Below, in pieces: positions 46,814 to 56,004 of a DNA stretch of 61,794 nucleotides. How positions within the stretch are numbered: position 1 is the stretch's first letter; every line of letters starts with the position of its first letter. The notes under the pieces were generated by a model. The model saw nothing but the letters and a program-made list of their open reading frames with translations. It searched no databases and was not told the origin of the DNA. A program made the position numbers and the translations under genes. The DNA is from a virus: positions 1-61,794 of IMG/VR virus record IMGVR_UViG_3300005577_000036, one strand, 5' to 3'.

Positions 46814-48169
46814 ATGGCAATAACTACACCATTAGCAACACCAGCTAATTACTCCGACCCAAGTATCACCAGATTTGGTCTGATTAGCGGACTTAACATT
46901 GTAACAGTAGCACCTTACAACAAATTCATTGAAACAAGGAACTTTGTGCCTTATGTATTGGTGAATGAATTGGCCGGTAACATTGAGAAAACTGACCACA
47001 AACAGTTCTTATGGTATCAGAACAGGGGTGCATTCATGGGCTTTGTTACATCTGCAGCAGCAGTAACCGTAGCAAACTCTGCATCAGCAACCATTACTGT
47101 GGGTTCAGGAGGTTATACCCAGTCAGGCACCAAATCATTACCTGCTGTAGGTATGATCTTTTATAACTCCCGTACAGGCGTTAACAGCCGTGTAACAGCG
47201 ACAAATACCTCAACCCCTAACGCACACACCTTTTCAATTACCCCGGTTGTAACAGGCCAGAATGCCTCTACATTGGCAGGGGATGAATTGTTAGGTCGTG
47301 GGTTCGTTTATCTTGGTGAGCAGTCGGATAAAACAGCCACTATCATCAGGAACATTGACAAATACAGCAACTATTGCACCGAGATCCGTAAGGACACCAC
47401 TATCGGTGATTTGGCTGCTGCTGAAAAGGTCGATTTCCAAATCAATGGTCAGTATTCATTCACCTATAAACAGAAACAGGATGATGACTTGGCGCTGTTG
47501 TTAGAGCGTGAGTACCTAATCATGGAAGGAACACAAACAAGCAACCTGCCATACACCGAAGAAGGTTCTAATGGTGTTATCAAACAGGTTCAGGCCAACG
47601 GTATTAATGGTACGTACAACACATGGGGTGTAACAACAACATTCGCTCAGTTGGAACGTGCTTTGTCATCAATTGGTGCGCCAAAAGAATACGATATTTT
47701 GGCCGATAACCAATCTTACATTGAAATGCAAAACTCAATCTTCACCGAAATCAACAACGGTGCTATTGTTTATGCTGATAACGCCGGCAAACGTGGAGGT
47801 ATGGATATTTCAAGGGACTTCGATTCATTGAAAATCTACAAACGCAAATACAACTTCACCAACTACCAGTTGTTCGATGAGCAGGCAATGTACAGTTCAA
47901 GTGGCTTAGGTCAGCGTTACCGTTTTATGTTAGGTATTCCTGTAGGTAATACATCAGGTACTACTGAGCGTGGAACTACTGTAACTGTGCCACGTTTGAC
48001 TATCATGTACCAAACACCATTCGGTGGCAACAAATGGCACATGGCTGATACCGGCTTATTCGCTGACACTCCAACCTCAACCAAAGCTGAAAAGGTAATG
48101 ACTACCATAGGCTATTGGGGTAGCAGGTTGGCAGGTGCTCAACAGTACTTCATAATGCAAGGCCAGTAA
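46814..48169 (+). CDS. Major capsid protein
   Basis: 451 aa, after scaffold, followed by a terminator. TRFGLISGLNIVTVAPYNKF, FLWYQNRGAFMGFV and KYNFTNYQLFDEQAMYSSSG; moderately acidic, beta-rich, HK97-like by position. Codons are more regular and GC-richer than in the early arm, as in highly expressed genes. Confidence 0.85.
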   Translation: MAITTPLATPANYSDPSITRFGLISGLNIVTVAPYNKFIETRNFVPYVLVNELAGNIEKTDHKQFLWYQNRGAFMGFVTSAAAVTVANSASATITVGSGGYTQSGTKSLPAVGMIFYNSRTGVNSRVTATNTSTPNAHTFSITPVVTGQNASTLAGDELLGRGFVYLGEQSDKTATIIRNIDKYSNYCTEIRKDTTIGDLAAAEKVDFQINGQYSFTYKQKQDDDLALLLEREYLIMEGTQTSNLPYTEEGSNGVIKQVQANGINGTYNTWGVTTTFAQLERALSSIGAPKEYDILADNQSYIEMQNSIFTEINNGAIVYADNAGKRGGMDISRDFDSLKIYKRKYNFTNYQLFDEQAMYSSSGLGQRYRFMLGIPVGNTSGTTERGTTVTVPRLTIMYQTPFGGNKWHMADTGLFADTPTSTKAEKVMTTIGYWGSRLAGAQQYFIMQGQ

Positions 48170-48193
48170 GCAATAGCTTAAGGCAAACAATAA

Positions 48194-48221
48194 AAGCCCG
48201 TAGCAATTCAGTTACGGGCTT
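48194..48221 (+). terminator. Terminator after the capsid gene
   Basis: AAGCCCGTA (48194-48202) and TACGGGCTT (48213-48221), 9 bp, followed by ATTTCTT. Probably partial, keeping capsid mRNA abundant relative to downstream genes. Confidence 0.7.
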
Positions 48222-48266
48222 ATTTCTTAATCAAGTTGATTAATTCTACAAAATCAATAAACAATA

Positions 48267-49223
48267 ATGGAACAACAAACACGCAGGGGCAACCCTAACT
48301 TCGGCCAAAAAAAGGCAGAAACAAACTCACAAGCATTGGAGCAGGCGTTTCAACCAAAACCAGTCAACAAGCCTAAAAACTACACAGGCAAGTACGATCC
48401 CAAGAAACGCTATCAATTTAAACTGGTAGAAACACACGAAAAGGCTAAACCAAGGGATAAAGACACCAATGAGATATTGGATAACCCTTACCCACCAATC
48501 TACATGATTACCAACAATGGCGTAGGTAGAAACCCTAAAACGGGTGAAGTTGAGAACTGGCGGTACATATTTGGGTTCAATTCTATTTGGGTATCTGATC
48601 AGACAAAACCTGAGCCATCAAAAGCACAACTGGAAAACCCTAAAAACTTCATTGAGTTCAGGAATGGTTCGTTGTTTGTTAGCGGTGTAAATTCAGCATT
48701 GTTAGATGCCTTGATGATTCAGGAAATCTATGATAAATGTGAAAGTCCGTTGGAGGAAAAGAAAAAGGTTTATACCTTGATTAACGAGGATGACCAGCGC
48801 AGGGTTATCAGGGAGAATGCTGATATGGCATACCTTGCAGAGAAAGCGGCTCGTGAGGCAACACTGGCTGAAATGATACCTATTGCATCAGCGTTCGGTA
48901 TTGATGTGGATGATCCGGAGGAAAACGAGGACAGGATCAGGACAGAGTTCATCTTTAAGGCTAAGACAATGCCAGAGCAGTTCAGTAAGCAGTTTGTCAA
49001 CCCTAAGAACAAGTACGTGTACAACTTCACACAGGCTTTGAGAGAGGGTATTATATCTTCTGACATGATACCAGGCAAAGTCGTTTTGGTGGGCACAGGG
49101 AAGGTATATTGCGAAATTAAAGAAGGGGATGTGGCCGAGCAACTGGCACAGATGCTAATATTGCGCAACAGTGAGGTGATAAGCTTATACAGCGCATTGG
49201 AGAATATTGCACAAGGGGATTAA
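48267..49223 (+). CDS. Conserved structural-region protein, 318 aa
   Basis: Basic N-terminus (MEQQTRRGNPNFGQKK), a beta-rich middle (YQFKLVETHEKAKPRDKDTN), and an acidic helical end. It lies between the capsid and the adaptor genes, where Bacteroidetes podoviruses often carry a protein of this size. Role unknown; head-associated likely. Confidence 0.55.
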   Translation: MEQQTRRGNPNFGQKKAETNSQALEQAFQPKPVNKPKNYTGKYDPKKRYQFKLVETHEKAKPRDKDTNEILDNPYPPIYMITNNGVGRNPKTGEVENWRYIFGFNSIWVSDQTKPEPSKAQLENPKNFIEFRNGSLFVSGVNSALLDALMIQEIYDKCESPLEEKKKVYTLINEDDQRRVIRENADMAYLAEKAAREATLAEMIPIASAFGIDVDDPEENEDRIRTEFIFKAKTMPEQFSKQFVNPKNKYVYNFTQALREGIISSDMIPGKVVLVGTGKVYCEIKEGDVAEQLAQMLILRNSEVISLYSALENIAQGD

Positions 49224-49254
49224 TTGATTTGTGTTTTATCCATGTTTAGTGTTG

Positions 49255-49280
49255 ACCGTACATCTTAATTGGTGTGCGGT
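49255..49280 (+). terminator. Terminator overlapping the next promoter
   Basis: ACCGTACATC and GGTGTGCGGT form a 10-bp stem (two G-T plus one T-G) with a 6-nt loop, followed by TTTTTATTTA. The U-tract runs into the TATCTTTG box at 49289, so one operon ends and the next begins within 20 bp. Confidence 0.75.
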
Positions 49281-49288
49281 TTTTTATT

Positions 49289-49296
49289 TATCTTTG
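49289..49296 (+). promoter_or_regulatory. Promoter box TATCTTTG, leaderless start
   Basis: The ATG at 49300 begins 3 nt after the box, so transcription should start at or inside the start codon. TTG (49269-49271) lies 17 nt upstream. Confidence 0.65.
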
Positions 49297-49299
49297 AAT

Positions 49300-49941
49300 A
49301 TGGCTACGATAGATGATGTATATTCTTTAACCAAGTACAGGGCTAACAAAAGCGGGTATAGTGGCACTATTTCGCCAAATGACTTTAATTTATTGTTCCC
49401 AAGGGCATCTATTCGGTATTACAATAAGGAATATGCACGTTATGCCTCTACAAAAATCGTAGGGGATTCCTTATCAAGATTCATTTCATTGCCTACTGCT
49501 ATTACAATTGACAGTAATGGACAGTACACATTCCCGGCAGATATGTTCCATGTTGTAGCGTTAACACACAATTACAATGGCGCTCAGGTTGAGATAACAG
49601 AAGTCTATGGAGATAGGTTGGCAAATAACCTGTCAAGCGACTATGATGCTCCTAACGAAGAGTTTCCTATTTACACCCAATATGAGGCTGCTCTACAGTT
49701 TTATCCAACCAACCTTGGTACAGCTAACCTAATCTATTTAAAACGTCCTGTAAAGGCTGTATGGGGCTATACATTAGTGTCGGGTAGGCCGGTATATAAT
49801 CCAGCAACATCTGTTGATCCAGAATGGAATGATATAGATATCGACAACATCATATTCATGGTCTTGTCGGATATAGGAATTAATATTCGCGATCAGGAAT
49901 TGGAAGCATTTGCCATTACTCAATCTAAATTAAACGTATAA
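49300..49941 (+). CDS. Head-tail adaptor-type protein, 213 aa
   Basis: Start at ATG 49300, not 49231: the longer frame would cover the terminator and promoter. Helical N-terminus (DDVYSLTKYRANKSGYSGTI) and beta-rich centre (YTFPADMFHVVALTHNYNGA). First of three genes between head and nozzle, the position of adaptor/ring proteins. Specific class not determined. Confidence 0.6.
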   Translation: MATIDDVYSLTKYRANKSGYSGTISPNDFNLLFPRASIRYYNKEYARYASTKIVGDSLSRFISLPTAITIDSNGQYTFPADMFHVVALTHNYNGAQVEITEVYGDRLANNLSSDYDAPNEEFPIYTQYEAALQFYPTNLGTANLIYLKRPVKAVWGYTLVSGRPVYNPATSVDPEWNDIDIDNIIFMVLSDIGINIRDQELEAFAITQSKLNV

Positions 49942-49943
49942 AG

Positions 49944-50594
49944 ATGCCAATCACAAGTTATCGAAATATTGCGGAGAAGATACTAACCACATATGCACGT
50001 GGGATTAGGAGCGACGATGAAGATTTCTCCTTACGGCATGTAGCCCAACTTGTGAGCGAGGAAATGGCTGCTATGGCACACCAAAACGCCATAGAGAACA
50101 GCAACTGGGGAGAAACGACATATACGAATGACACTTTCATAACTACATTCAAAAATATTACAATATTAACTGATAGTGACCATAGGAAATACATACCATT
50201 ACCATCATTGCCAACAGCACTACCCAATAACCAGGAAATAGAAAAGGTGTGGCCTGTAGTGGGTAATACATTCACCAAGCCAACTAAGGTTGAGATAGTA
50301 CCCATGAATAGCCGTAGCACCTTTGCACAGGGATTGTTACCAGCAATGAGAGGCTTTTTGTTGTATTATGTTGAGGGCGTCAACCTGTACTTTTACGATC
50401 CTGACAGGGTTAGGTTTGGGGCAGTAAATGTAAATATGGTTGGTGCTATGCCTGATGGAGAGTTGTTAGATGCACCATTGACATTGCCTAAGAACTATGA
50501 AGGGGTACTATCACAAAAAGTAATAGCAAGGTTATTGCAGACAGCCAACAGGCCAAAAGATGTTTTGAATGATTCACAATCAATACCCTCTTAA
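49944..50594 (+). CDS. Head completion/adaptor-type protein, 216 aa
   Basis: Two nucleotides after the previous gene. YRNIAEKILTTYARGIRSDD at the start; the centre carries VWPVVGNTFTKPTKVEIVPM. Likely a connector or head-completion protein by position. Confidence 0.5.
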   Translation: MPITSYRNIAEKILTTYARGIRSDDEDFSLRHVAQLVSEEMAAMAHQNAIENSNWGETTYTNDTFITTFKNITILTDSDHRKYIPLPSLPTALPNNQEIEKVWPVVGNTFTKPTKVEIVPMNSRSTFAQGLLPAMRGFLLYYVEGVNLYFYDPDRVRFGAVNVNMVGAMPDGELLDAPLTLPKNYEGVLSQKVIARLLQTANRPKDVLNDSQSIPS

Positions 50595-50596
50595 TT

Positions 50597-51379
50597 ATGC
50601 AAACGAGTTTAAGAAAGATATGCGCACAATTTTTGGATAGTAGTGATACTTCATCTCATCAGTACCGCCGAGTATACAATCTTGCCGTGAGGGGATATGA
50701 GAACGAATTTAATTTAGATATCTGCGGTTATCTGAAGACCGAACTACTGGATGTAATGCCCAACAAAACAGTGCCACTCCCATGTGGGTATCTGAACTAC
50801 TCCAAAATAGGCATAGTTAATGGCGCAGGAGAGTTTGTAACGCTTAAAAGGAATGACCAGTTGAGCGGCTATCACGCTGCTTACTACAACAATGTAGAAC
50901 GTAACGCAGGTGTACCAACTATCAATTCATTCGGCACACCATTCGGACTAAACAACCAGTCATATAACAACCTTTACTATTTTAACTTTTGGAACTTAGG
51001 TACAAGCTTCAATCTATATGGTTTAGACAGCGGTACAGCCACTGTTGGTACGTATAAAATAGAATTGGGTGAAAACCTTATCATACTTAATCCAGAATTT
51101 AAATACCCTCAAATCCTCTTAGAATACCTCACAGATGGGTATGATGAAAACGAGGATGATTACTACATTGATTCAAGGGCAGCAGAAGCAATGCTTGCTT
51201 GGATAAGATGGCAAAATGCCATTGATCAGCCAAAGAAGTTTAGCATAAGTTGGGTTACTAAATATGAGAGAAGTTTCTATAATGAGAAACGTAAATCAAA
51301 AATGAGGATCAATAACTTTAATCTTGCTGAAATGAATGACATAATCAGACGTGGTACTAAGCTCGTGGCTAAGTCATAA
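50597..51379 (+). CDS. Tail-adaptor/tubular-type protein, 260 aa
   Basis: YRRVYNLAVRGYENEFNLDI at the start and KKFSISWVTKYERSFYNEKR near the end, then a stop before the tRNA cluster. In related phages a protein of this size links portal and nozzle. Role inferred. Confidence 0.5.
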   Translation: MQTSLRKICAQFLDSSDTSSHQYRRVYNLAVRGYENEFNLDICGYLKTELLDVMPNKTVPLPCGYLNYSKIGIVNGAGEFVTLKRNDQLSGYHAAYYNNVERNAGVPTINSFGTPFGLNNQSYNNLYYFNFWNLGTSFNLYGLDSGTATVGTYKIELGENLIILNPEFKYPQILLEYLTDGYDENEDDYYIDSRAAEAMLAWIRWQNAIDQPKKFSISWVTKYERSFYNEKRKSKMRINNFNLAEMNDIIRRGTKLVAKS

Positions 51380-51504
51380 CAAAAAAGAATACCGAAATAT
51401 CAAAAACATTTTCTATAATTGTACCAATCAATGTGTCGTAGATAAAAGTGTTACTTCGTTTGGTGAAAATTACACACTTAGTCGCTTGTTACCATTGATT
51501 AAAC

Positions 51505-51576
51505 GCACTGATAGTTTAACGGTAAAACAGCGGTCTCCAAAACCGAAGTTATGGGTTCGAATCCCTGAGGTGTGCA
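51505..51576 (+). tRNA. tRNA-Trp-like (anticodon CCA), weak acceptor stem
   Basis: Anticodon arm CGGT-CTCCAAA-ACCG, D arm GTTT/AAAC and a T loop TTCGAAT are good, but the acceptor stem pairs only GCAC/GTGC and the T stem only GGG/CCC. It may be decaying or have an unusual acceptor. No CCA end. Confidence 0.6.
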
Positions 51577-51643
51577 ACATCATATATAGACAATCAAACT
51601 GATGATTAGCGCCAGGTACGGGATCGGTATCAAACAAACATTA

Positions 51644-51666
51644 GCCCGGGTGTAAATTGCCCGGGC
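51644..51666 (+). terminator. GC-rich hairpin in tRNA cluster 2
   Basis: GCCCGGG and CCCGGGC form a 7-bp GC stem around TGTAAATTG, followed by ATTATTAAA. It may end the adaptor/tRNA-Trp transcript. The 18-codon ORF just after it (51681-51737) is probably not a gene. Confidence 0.5.
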
Positions 51667-51760
51667 ATTATTAAACGAAAATGAAAAGAATATTAAACAT
51701 AGAGCAACCGCAACCAATCGACATTATAGTCGGGTAGGTTTGCATTGCCAAAAACATTGA

Positions 51761-51794
51761 GCCTCTTGACTAATAATCAAGGGGCTTTTTTTAT
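51761..51794 (+). terminator. Intrinsic terminator before tRNA-Pro
   Basis: GCCTCTTGA (51761-51769) and TCAAGGGGC (51777-51785) with one T-G pair, followed by TTTTTTTAT. Three nucleotides before tRNA-Pro. It mirrors the hairpin before the first tRNA cluster (3271-3300). Confidence 0.75.
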
Positions 51795-51796
51795 TT

Positions 51797-51873
51797 CTTG
51801 TTGCGATCCGTTGGTGTGGTTACCTCACTTGGAATGAGGGTTATCGCAGGTTCAAATCCTGTCAACAAGACCA
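51797..51873 (+). tRNA. tRNA-Pro (anticodon TGG), CCA encoded
   Basis: Perfect acceptor CTTGTTG/CAACAAG, anticodon arm CCTCA-CTTGGAA-TGAGG, T arm GCAGG-TTCAAAT-CCTGT. CCA at 51871-51873. Confidence 0.9.
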
Positions 51874-51880
51874 TTTATAT

Positions 51881-51952
51881 TTTGCCGTGGTGTAAAGGCT
51901 AACATAACTGAATTTGGATCAGTTGATATAGGTTCGATTCCTTTCGGCAAAA
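51881..51952 (+). tRNA. tRNA-Gln (anticodon TTG)
   Basis: Perfect acceptor TTTGCCG/CGGCAAA, anticodon arm ACTGA-ATTTGGA-TCAGT, T loop TTCGATT. Eight nucleotides after tRNA-Pro. Confidence 0.9.
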
Positions 51953-51954
51953 CG

Positions 51955-52025
51955 AGGCGGTTGGCAAGCGGTTAAGCCATCACACTTTCAATGTGGTCAT
52001 CGCGGGTTCGAATCCCGTTCGCCTT
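51955..52025 (+). tRNA. tRNA-Glu (anticodon TTC)
   Basis: Acceptor AGGCGG/TCGCCT (one G-T), anticodon arm TCACA-CTTTCAA-TGTGG, T arm GCGGG-TTCGAAT-CCCGT. Last gene of cluster 2. Confidence 0.85.
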
Positions 52026-52056
52026 ACTTTATTTTAAACCACCTTTGTAAATAAAT

Positions 52057-52064
52057 TATCTTTG
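52057..52064 (+). promoter_or_regulatory. Promoter box TATCTTTG, leaderless start of the nozzle gene
   Basis: The ATG at 52068 is 3 nt after the box, the same arrangement as at 49289/49300. No -33 at normal spacing. Confidence 0.6.
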
Positions 52065-52067
52065 TTC

Positions 52068-55000
52068 ATGCACATAGATGATTTAAAGTATTTCTATGCC
52101 GGAGGTATGGACACCGATTCGGCTCCTGAATTCATAAGCAAGGAAGACTGGGTAACTGCATTTAACGGGAGGGTAATCGGAACTACAGGCTCTGAATTTG
52201 GCTATGTAACCAATCCTGAAAGCAATTCCTTAATAGCAGGTGAACGTGCAACAGGTATCAATAAAGGCATAGGAGGCAGAGCATTTGAAGATATTCGCCA
52301 AATCCTCATGTTCATATATAACTCAGCAGGGTTTCATCAGATAGCAGTATATAATGCTGATACCAAAACACAGCAAATCATCTACACTGACAAAACAGAC
52401 AGTGGTGGCATACAGTTACTCAATTTAGACCCACAATACTATGTGCAGTGTATTCTTATCAACAGTAACTATCCAATATGGGCAGATGGCAAAAATGAGA
52501 TAGGTTATACCAACCTAACGAAACTTGCAAATGGAGATTATGGTACAGTATTGGCAGAAGATCTGTCGTTGATAAAGCCTCAAAACTTAATCCCCATAAC
52601 CGCAAGTTATATCGATGATACCGGCAAAGCATCAAACTTTGTTAAAGGTAAGTTATTCCAGTTCACCTCACAGTACATCAATGATGACTTTAACTACAGC
52701 ACATGGGGAACATGGAGTAAGCGAATCATTCCACCACAGGAAAGTACACCTGCTGTAGGGACAGATGTATCGCAGAACAATTGTATTGTTGTATCAGTCA
52801 ATATAGGCTCTATACGAGCCACACAGCTAAACATTGCTTGCCGGTATGGACTATTCGACTTCAACATCATAAAAACGGTTGACAGGTCTTATATCGTGGC
52901 ATTGCCCAATACTGCAGTCGATATTTCAATGGAGATATATGAGGCGTATGACCCAACTACCAACCTATATTCATTCTGCTTTTATAACGAAAGTTTAACC
53001 ATACCGGTAGTACCAACAGAAACAGACTTATTTGCAGACTATTTATGGCCTGCTACAGCCATTGAAAAGATCAACGGCAACATAGTAGCCATTGGCGATT
53101 TAAAGGTGGGCTATGACCGCCCTACAACGCCTGTGACCATTGCTGCGGTAGGGTATGATCCTAACTTGACAGTGCCTGATGATTCCAATCCTGATCCGCT
53201 AAGAGTAAGTTATACTTTTCCTGGTGCTGTGGGTAGTGGATTAGGTAACCATAGGCGATATATCCAAGTTAACTTTTTGGGATTGCCCAAAGAAAACGAC
53301 ATTATCACCATTACCATGTATGATATTCGCAATGCAGGAAGCACATTAACCTATACATACGTAGTTCCAGCAGCCGATGAAGATCATTTATTGGATACCA
53401 TAGGGCATTTGTCAGCCACCATTCCTGATTCATCATATAGACAAGATACAACAAGCCCACAGGTAGTATTGGGCATTAATGGCCCACCTTACTTTCAATT
53501 ACAAAGTGCAACAATAACTCTATATAACGCGGGGGCATCAGTATCTAAATCGATACATGCTGTACTTGACAATTCGAGTTATCAACTGGCATTAGAGTAT
53601 AGGGATAAATACGGCAGACCATTCCCATTAGAAACAAACAACCAGTTTATTGTAAATACCCCATCATTTGCTCAGTTATTTGGACAGGCAGTTGGTATCT
53701 CATGGACTATAACTGATCCTGTAGCCCCAGTGGGTGCGGTAGATTATCAATGGCTCATGACTAAAAACAGTACGGTTACCAATTTACTTGATGTGTTTGG
53801 CAATCTGATTGATTATAAAGGTGGTTGGAATGCCCACACAAATACTCCATTTTTAGCAGCCAACACAGGAACTGTTGGAGATGCCTATCAAATAACAGCA
53901 CCAAATTCACCTTCAGATACGCCACAGGTTAACTTAGGTAACGGCACACTATCTTTTAATACAGGAGACTATGTGGTATACAATGGGAAATCGTGGGATA
54001 TAGTGCCAAAGACATTTGCTGACTTAGCATCGAGTAATGTGCTGGCAGTGAAGATAAACCCATTGTCACTATTTAATGATAGATATTCTAATAATGGTGT
54101 TGATACTGTATTAACTTATGACTTTGTTCCAGGTGACAGGTGCACATTCCACTATTATGTTGATCCGGTAACACCAACTGCTGAAAACTATCTTAACAAC
54201 CCGTGTATAGATGTTGATGTGTTTGGATATGACCCTACTTCTTTCCTGTTGAAGATTCAAAAAGCATCAGCAATTGATCCTGCCACCTTAAGTGGAAAGA
54301 ATATCTTTTTAAGATTATATAGCCCAAACACACAGCAATCAACCTCTACAGCCACAAGTGATAATACTACAGTATGGTATGAAATAGGAGAACGTTTTAC
54401 CATAACTGATGGCAACCACGACACTTTACAAGGAAGGATCACAGATGGAGACGTATACTTCAAAACAAGGTCATATAGTGGCGCTGTAGACCCGAACGTT
54501 AATTATGACATACTTGCCACTGACTTTAATTTTAGTGACTTCTACGTGTCTAATTTTACGTCCTATGGCAGACCAAGGAGTTACTACGATATACTGGAAA
54601 AGACAGAACAAAAAGCCAGTATAATTTACAGTCAAAACTATGTGTTAGGGAGCAGAAAAAACGGACTAAACAGATTTTATCCTGAAAATCTATATGGTGA
54701 AAGTGATGGACAAACCAGTTCAAGCTATGGTGCTATACAAGTGTTGTGGCAAAGAGGGGATTTGTTGGAAGTGTTTCAGGAAAGGAGAATTGGTTCTATA
54801 CCTGTGAACAGGTCAATCATAGAAGATCAGGCGCAACAACAGCAAGTGGCTATCAGTGAAAAGTTATTAAATAACATACGGTATAGCCAAACAGCAAGTG
54901 TTGGTATAGGACTATCTAAAGAATCTTTTTGTTATAAAGACAACAATGCTTACTTTGTTGATCCGAACAGAAGTGAACCATTTAGGTATGGGTTAGATGG

Positions 55001-55997
55001 GATAGAATCTATCTCACGTAAAATGACTAAGTACTTCAAGGCAACGCTACAGGCGGCATATGGTCAAGGCAAAAAGCTGGTGATGTATTACAACATGTTT
55101 TATGATGAGGTAATGCTTTGTATTCAAACAGAAGGTGCAATTGTTACCTATTTCCCATTTAGTGAAAGTAACTGGAGGTTTGATGATGGATATACACTTA
55201 CACCATCTAATATATTAATTGTTCAAAATGGTGCTCATTGTGTTGCTTCTTGGAATCATGCAACCGGAATGGTTACATATACGCCAACTTCTGGATATGT
55301 AGGGAGTGATACTGCCAACTTTACTATACAAACACCAACTGGGCAGACCACAAAAAAAGTTTGTTTAAACTGGACAGCAGGAGATAGCATTCCTAATGAT
55401 TTTAGTTTTGCTCCATTGTTTGATGTGCCTGTATCTACAGTAGAAGTGAGTAATGCTATTTCTGTTATCGGTATTACAGTGGCTGTTCCAATAAGCATCA
55501 CTGGTGGAGAATATTCAAAGAATGGAGGCGCTTATACATCATCAGCAGGAACTGTTGTCAACGGTGATAGTATACAGGTAAGACAAACAAGTTCTGCAAG
55601 CAATAGCACAACGACTACAGCAACACTAACCATATCAACAAAATCAGCTAATTTTGATGTAACAACGATATCAGGAGATGCGTACAGGGTTAATACAGCA
55701 TATGGTTATACCATAACAAGCATAGTCGATGGCACAGCTACAGGAACACCAGCAGCGTTGAACCCATTGAGTTTACCTCCTAATGGAAGCATATCAGTAG
55801 CTTATACTTCAATAACAGCAGGAACAGTAGATGTGACTATTGCAGGAACGGCAGTATTTCCTAATCAGAAATTAGATTTATATGTGAATGGGGTGAATGT
55901 ACAAAGGGTATCAATTCCAACAGCGGGCACTTATACATTGACATTCCCGGCAGCAACATCGCCAACACCAATATTAATAGGCATAGCACAATCATAA
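52068..55997 (+). CDS. Nozzle/stabilisation-type tail protein with inserted Ig-like C-terminus, 1309 aa
   Basis: Start at ATG 52068 because the promoter box covers an upstream TTG. The N-terminus (YFYAGGMDTDSAPEFISKED, AFNGRVIGTTGSEFGYV) matches large tail stabilisation/nozzle proteins of Bacteroidetes podoviruses. Residues ~870-1020 (FQERRIGSIPVNRSIIED, KTYNMFYDEV-type) are the late core. From ~1040 on come Thr/Ser-rich Ig-like stretches (VTYTPTSGYVGSDTANFTIQ) and a final beta module. The protein ends where relatives continue; the continuation seems to be in the next ORF. Confidence 0.8.
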   Translation: MHIDDLKYFYAGGMDTDSAPEFISKEDWVTAFNGRVIGTTGSEFGYVTNPESNSLIAGERATGINKGIGGRAFEDIRQILMFIYNSAGFHQIAVYNADTKTQQIIYTDKTDSGGIQLLNLDPQYYVQCILINSNYPIWADGKNEIGYTNLTKLANGDYGTVLAEDLSLIKPQNLIPITASYIDDTGKASNFVKGKLFQFTSQYINDDFNYSTWGTWSKRIIPPQESTPAVGTDVSQNNCIVVSVNIGSIRATQLNIACRYGLFDFNIIKTVDRSYIVALPNTAVDISMEIYEAYDPTTNLYSFCFYNESLTIPVVPTETDLFADYLWPATAIEKINGNIVAIGDLKVGYDRPTTPVTIAAVGYDPNLTVPDDSNPDPLRVSYTFPGAVGSGLGNHRRYIQVNFLGLPKENDIITITMYDIRNAGSTLTYTYVVPAADEDHLLDTIGHLSATIPDSSYRQDTTSPQVVLGINGPPYFQLQSATITLYNAGASVSKSIHAVLDNSSYQLALEYRDKYGRPFPLETNNQFIVNTPSFAQLFGQAVGISWTITDPVAPVGAVDYQWLMTKNSTVTNLLDVFGNLIDYKGGWNAHTNTPFLAANTGTVGDAYQITAPNSPSDTPQVNLGNGTLSFNTGDYVVYNGKSWDIVPKTFADLASSNVLAVKINPLSLFNDRYSNNGVDTVLTYDFVPGDRCTFHYYVDPVTPTAENYLNNPCIDVDVFGYDPTSFLLKIQKASAIDPATLSGKNIFLRLYSPNTQQSTSTATSDNTTVWYEIGERFTITDGNHDTLQGRITDGDVYFKTRSYSGAVDPNVNYDILATDFNFSDFYVSNFTSYGRPRSYYDILEKTEQKASIIYSQNYVLGSRKNGLNRFYPENLYGESDGQTSSSYGAIQVLWQRGDLLEVFQERRIGSIPVNRSIIEDQAQQQQVAISEKLLNNIRYSQTASVGIGLSKESFCYKDNNAYFVDPNRSEPFRYGLDGIESISRKMTKYFKATLQAAYGQGKKLVMYYNMFYDEVMLCIQTEGAIVTYFPFSESNWRFDDGYTLTPSNILIVQNGAHCVASWNHATGMVTYTPTSGYVGSDTANFTIQTPTGQTTKKVCLNWTAGDSIPNDFSFAPLFDVPVSTVEVSNAISVIGITVAVPISITGGEYSKNGGAYTSSAGTVVNGDSIQVRQTSSASNSTTTTATLTISTKSANFDVTTISGDAYRVNTAYGYTITSIVDGTATGTPAALNPLSLPPNGSISVAYTSITAGTVDVTIAGTAVFPNQKLDLYVNGVNVQRVSIPTAGTYTLTFPAATSPTPILIGIAQS

Positions 55998-56004
55998 GAA
56001 CAAC

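Noticed and set aside
49231-49299. Extra 23 N-terminal residues of the adaptor protein
   Set aside because: The stretch contains the terminator hairpin and the promoter box; ATG 49300 fits transcription.
51351-51602. 83-codon ORF over the end of the adaptor gene and tRNA-Trp
   Set aside because: It overlaps a known gene and a tRNA in the same strand and has no protein-like pattern.
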